The notes beneath the pieces were generated by a model. It ran no database searches. It saw only the letters and a list, made by a program, of their open reading frames with translations, and was not told the origin of the DNA. The position numbers and the translations under genes were made by a program. From IMG/VR virus record IMGVR_UViG_3300027996_000203, positions 1 to 21,086 of that record: DNA of 21,086 bases. One strand, written 5' to 3'. Position 1 is the stretch's first letter; each line of letters starts with the position of its first letter. Shown here in pieces: positions 19,455 through 21,086 of the stretch. The DNA is from a virus.

Positions 19455-21047
19455 ATGTCTAATTGTTGCACACCATTATATGTCAAAATACCATCAGTAA
19501 GTCCAACTGGTGACATAAGAATCAAAAGAGGTACTGGGAATTCTCCTAGCTGCGGATATTATGATTACTACTCAGGAACTCCAGAAGTATCCAACTACGA
19601 TTATCATACTGTAGATATACAGTATAACTCTGGAAGTGGATTCTGGACTTTCTCTGGAGACTCTACAGGATTTAACGACAGTTCTATTTATATATCTGTT
19701 CAGACAGGCAACCCTTGTAATCCAGTTGGGGAATATACAGGAGGATTGTTTGGGTCCATAAGAATAAACTCAGACCCTTTCGGTGCATATCCTATTTACG
19801 ACTTTGAACCTTCTTTTGATTATGATGCTAAAGATATATCTATAATAGGTAGAGGTAGCGGAATACACCTGGATAGGGATGTTTCTTTTAAATTTTCTTT
19901 CTTAGACAGAAAAAATAAGTATATTTCAAACGCTACAGAAATGAATAATAGTCCGTTTTTTAAATCTGTATCTTATGATATATTAGATAAGAATGGAATA
20001 GTAGCTTACCCCAACTTTTTAGAAGGATACGTTTCTAAATTTGTATTCTCTGAGCAAGATAACATAAAAGTATTTGGTAAATACGAGCCTAATTTTGGAG
20101 TCAGAGCAAGGACAAAAGATGATGTTTTATCTCAAGACGGTATTGCAGAAGTATTCACTTACGGGAATAATCTTTACATACCAGAAGTTCAGATACAAGA
20201 CAAACAAGGAACAACAAAATGGTTTGATAGCGAAACTGGATCATCTACGACAGGGGCTTTACCCTCTGGGTCTATAGAAGACTCAGTTATAATAAAAACT
20301 GTTTTTGCCAACAACACCAGAAAAACAAAAGCATCTCACATAGACGTTTACGCCTCACAAGATGAATACTTCAGCCTCAATGAATCAAACAAGGTTATTT
20401 CAAAAAACCTCGATGCTTCTTCGGCGTTATTTAATATTGAGTTAAATAGTTCTTTTGGCATAGAAACAAACAAAGATTACTGGTACTCTTTAGTGGGAAG
20501 CTCAAAAATAGGCTCTGGTAATGCAGTTAAATTTGGACCACATAAGATTTACCAAGCTGAAGAAGCCCCGATTCCAACTGACGCTCCAGAACTTAACATT
20601 TCTTATAAAGGTGCAAGTTCAAGCAATATGTTTAAAACGGGCTCTATAAATCAAGAGGTAACAGGTTATTCTGGAATAGTAGATAAGCTGATAATAAACA
20701 AAGAGAGCTACGGTATTTCTTCAGGTGTTTATGATGGACCAGACTTTTTGTTCAAAACAATACCGACAAACGAAAGCGGTCAATGGGTTTATACAACATT
20801 CGATTATTCACTTGAATTTAAAGATCCCCTAAATCCTTACAGCAATGTATCAAAAAATGTAAAGCTAAGTGCCACTGGAACTTCTATACAGCCACTAAAT
20901 AGTGGAATGCCACTATTCGATATAGTGGACTCAAATACAGGAGCACCTGTAGAAGTAGCCATAAACTATACAGAAAGTGGATTGTATCTTGTAGCTAGCA
21001 CGGGACACAGCTATTCTAACTTTAAATATCAGAGGAATTCTTTTTAA
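19455..21047 (+). CDS. Large tail-tip companion protein of unknown function
   Basis: A 530-residue protein downstream of gpJ on the same strand. No domain can be named. The N-terminus has paired Cys (Cys4-Cys5) with Cys33 and Cys88 and is rich in Gly, Tyr and Ser. The remainder has regular beta-type stretches (KASHIDVYASQDEYF, NKDYWYSLVGSSKIG, SGVYDGPDFLFKTI, ESGLYLVAST) and looks like a row of Ig- or FN3-like units. The end (GAPVEVAINYTESGLYLVA) resembles the closing parts of large tail-tip proteins. No signal peptide or membrane segment is seen. Position after gpJ suggests a distal tip or fibre component added to the gpJ hub. There is no Shine-Dalgarno; the start at 19455 lies in an A/T-rich lead. 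The remaining 39 bases of the window hold no gene. Confidence 0.8.
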   Translation: MSNCCTPLYVKIPSVSPTGDIRIKRGTGNSPSCGYYDYYSGTPEVSNYDYHTVDIQYNSGSGFWTFSGDSTGFNDSSIYISVQTGNPCNPVGEYTGGLFGSIRINSDPFGAYPIYDFEPSFDYDAKDISIIGRGSGIHLDRDVSFKFSFLDRKNKYISNATEMNNSPFFKSVSYDILDKNGIVAYPNFLEGYVSKFVFSEQDNIKVFGKYEPNFGVRARTKDDVLSQDGIAEVFTYGNNLYIPEVQIQDKQGTTKWFDSETGSSTTGALPSGSIEDSVIIKTVFANNTRKTKASHIDVYASQDEYFSLNESNKVISKNLDASSALFNIELNSSFGIETNKDYWYSLVGSSKIGSGNAVKFGPHKIYQAEEAPIPTDAPELNISYKGASSSNMFKTGSINQEVTGYSGIVDKLIINKESYGISSGVYDGPDFLFKTIPTNESGQWVYTTFDYSLEFKDPLNPYSNVSKNVKLSATGTSIQPLNSGMPLFDIVDSNTGAPVEVAINYTESGLYLVASTGHSYSNFKYQRNSF

Positions 21048-21086
21048 AAGTAAAACAATTAAAGTCTGGATTATTATCCTTTTTGT

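Noticed and set aside
21061-21084. Hairpin GGAT-TATT-ATCC followed by five T at the right edge
   Set aside because: The stem has only four pairs and the window ends directly after it, so a terminator cannot be supported.
1-21086. CRISPR arrays, tRNA genes, insertion sequences and attachment sites
   Set aside because: Looked for on both strands by eye; no regularly spaced repeats, cloverleaf sequences, transposase or integrase motifs were found.

Overview
The window is part of a tailed double-stranded DNA phage or prophage with a siphovirus-type tail tip. It carries recognisable homologues of the lambda tail-tip genes L, K, I and J in the lambda order, next to a large block of tail-fibre and small structural genes. 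Lambda-type L/K/I/J tips point to a Gram-negative host, but nothing here names the host. Few genes have a clear Shine-Dalgarno; most starts follow A-rich stretches or are translationally coupled to the gene before. No integrase, tRNA, rRNA, CRISPR or insertion sequence was seen.

Layout. From position 1 to 11389 every gene is on the minus strand, so transcription runs right to left. Reading in that direction: five small genes of mostly unknown function (11389-10168 plus the Cys/Trp-repeat protein ending at 9967); a small conserved virion-type protein (9958-9629); a pair of paralogous fibre-like proteins (9625-9194 and 9163-8738); a 162-residue tail-associated protein (8716-8228); and a strong intrinsic terminator (8170-8220). 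Then comes a tightly overlapping four-gene carbohydrate-modification cassette (8139-5049): two sulfotransferases, an exostosin-like glycosyltransferase and an FkbM-type methyltransferase. After a short gap the tail-fibre block resumes: a small BppU-like protein (4937-4593), a 1010-residue fibre with His-x-His repeats (4593-1561), a small accessory protein (1539-970), and a protein with two tandem LamG-like folds that runs off the left edge.

From 11506 to 21047 the genes are on the plus strand and divergent from the first block: an enlarged gpL (607 residues, two inserted putative sugar-binding modules), a gpK reduced to its JAMM peptidase half, gpI, a very large gpJ (1701 residues) and a 530-residue companion of unknown function. 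The 116-base divergent gap at 11390-11505 holds candidate promoters for both directions.

How the parts may work together (inference): L, K, I and J build the tail tip; the fibres and LamG-like proteins are the receptor-binding side; the four-gene cassette looks like a self-contained moron that makes or decorates a sulfated and methylated glycan, either on the virion or on the host surface that the fibres recognise. The cassette inside the adhesion locus, and the sugar-binding insertions in gpL, are the most unusual content.
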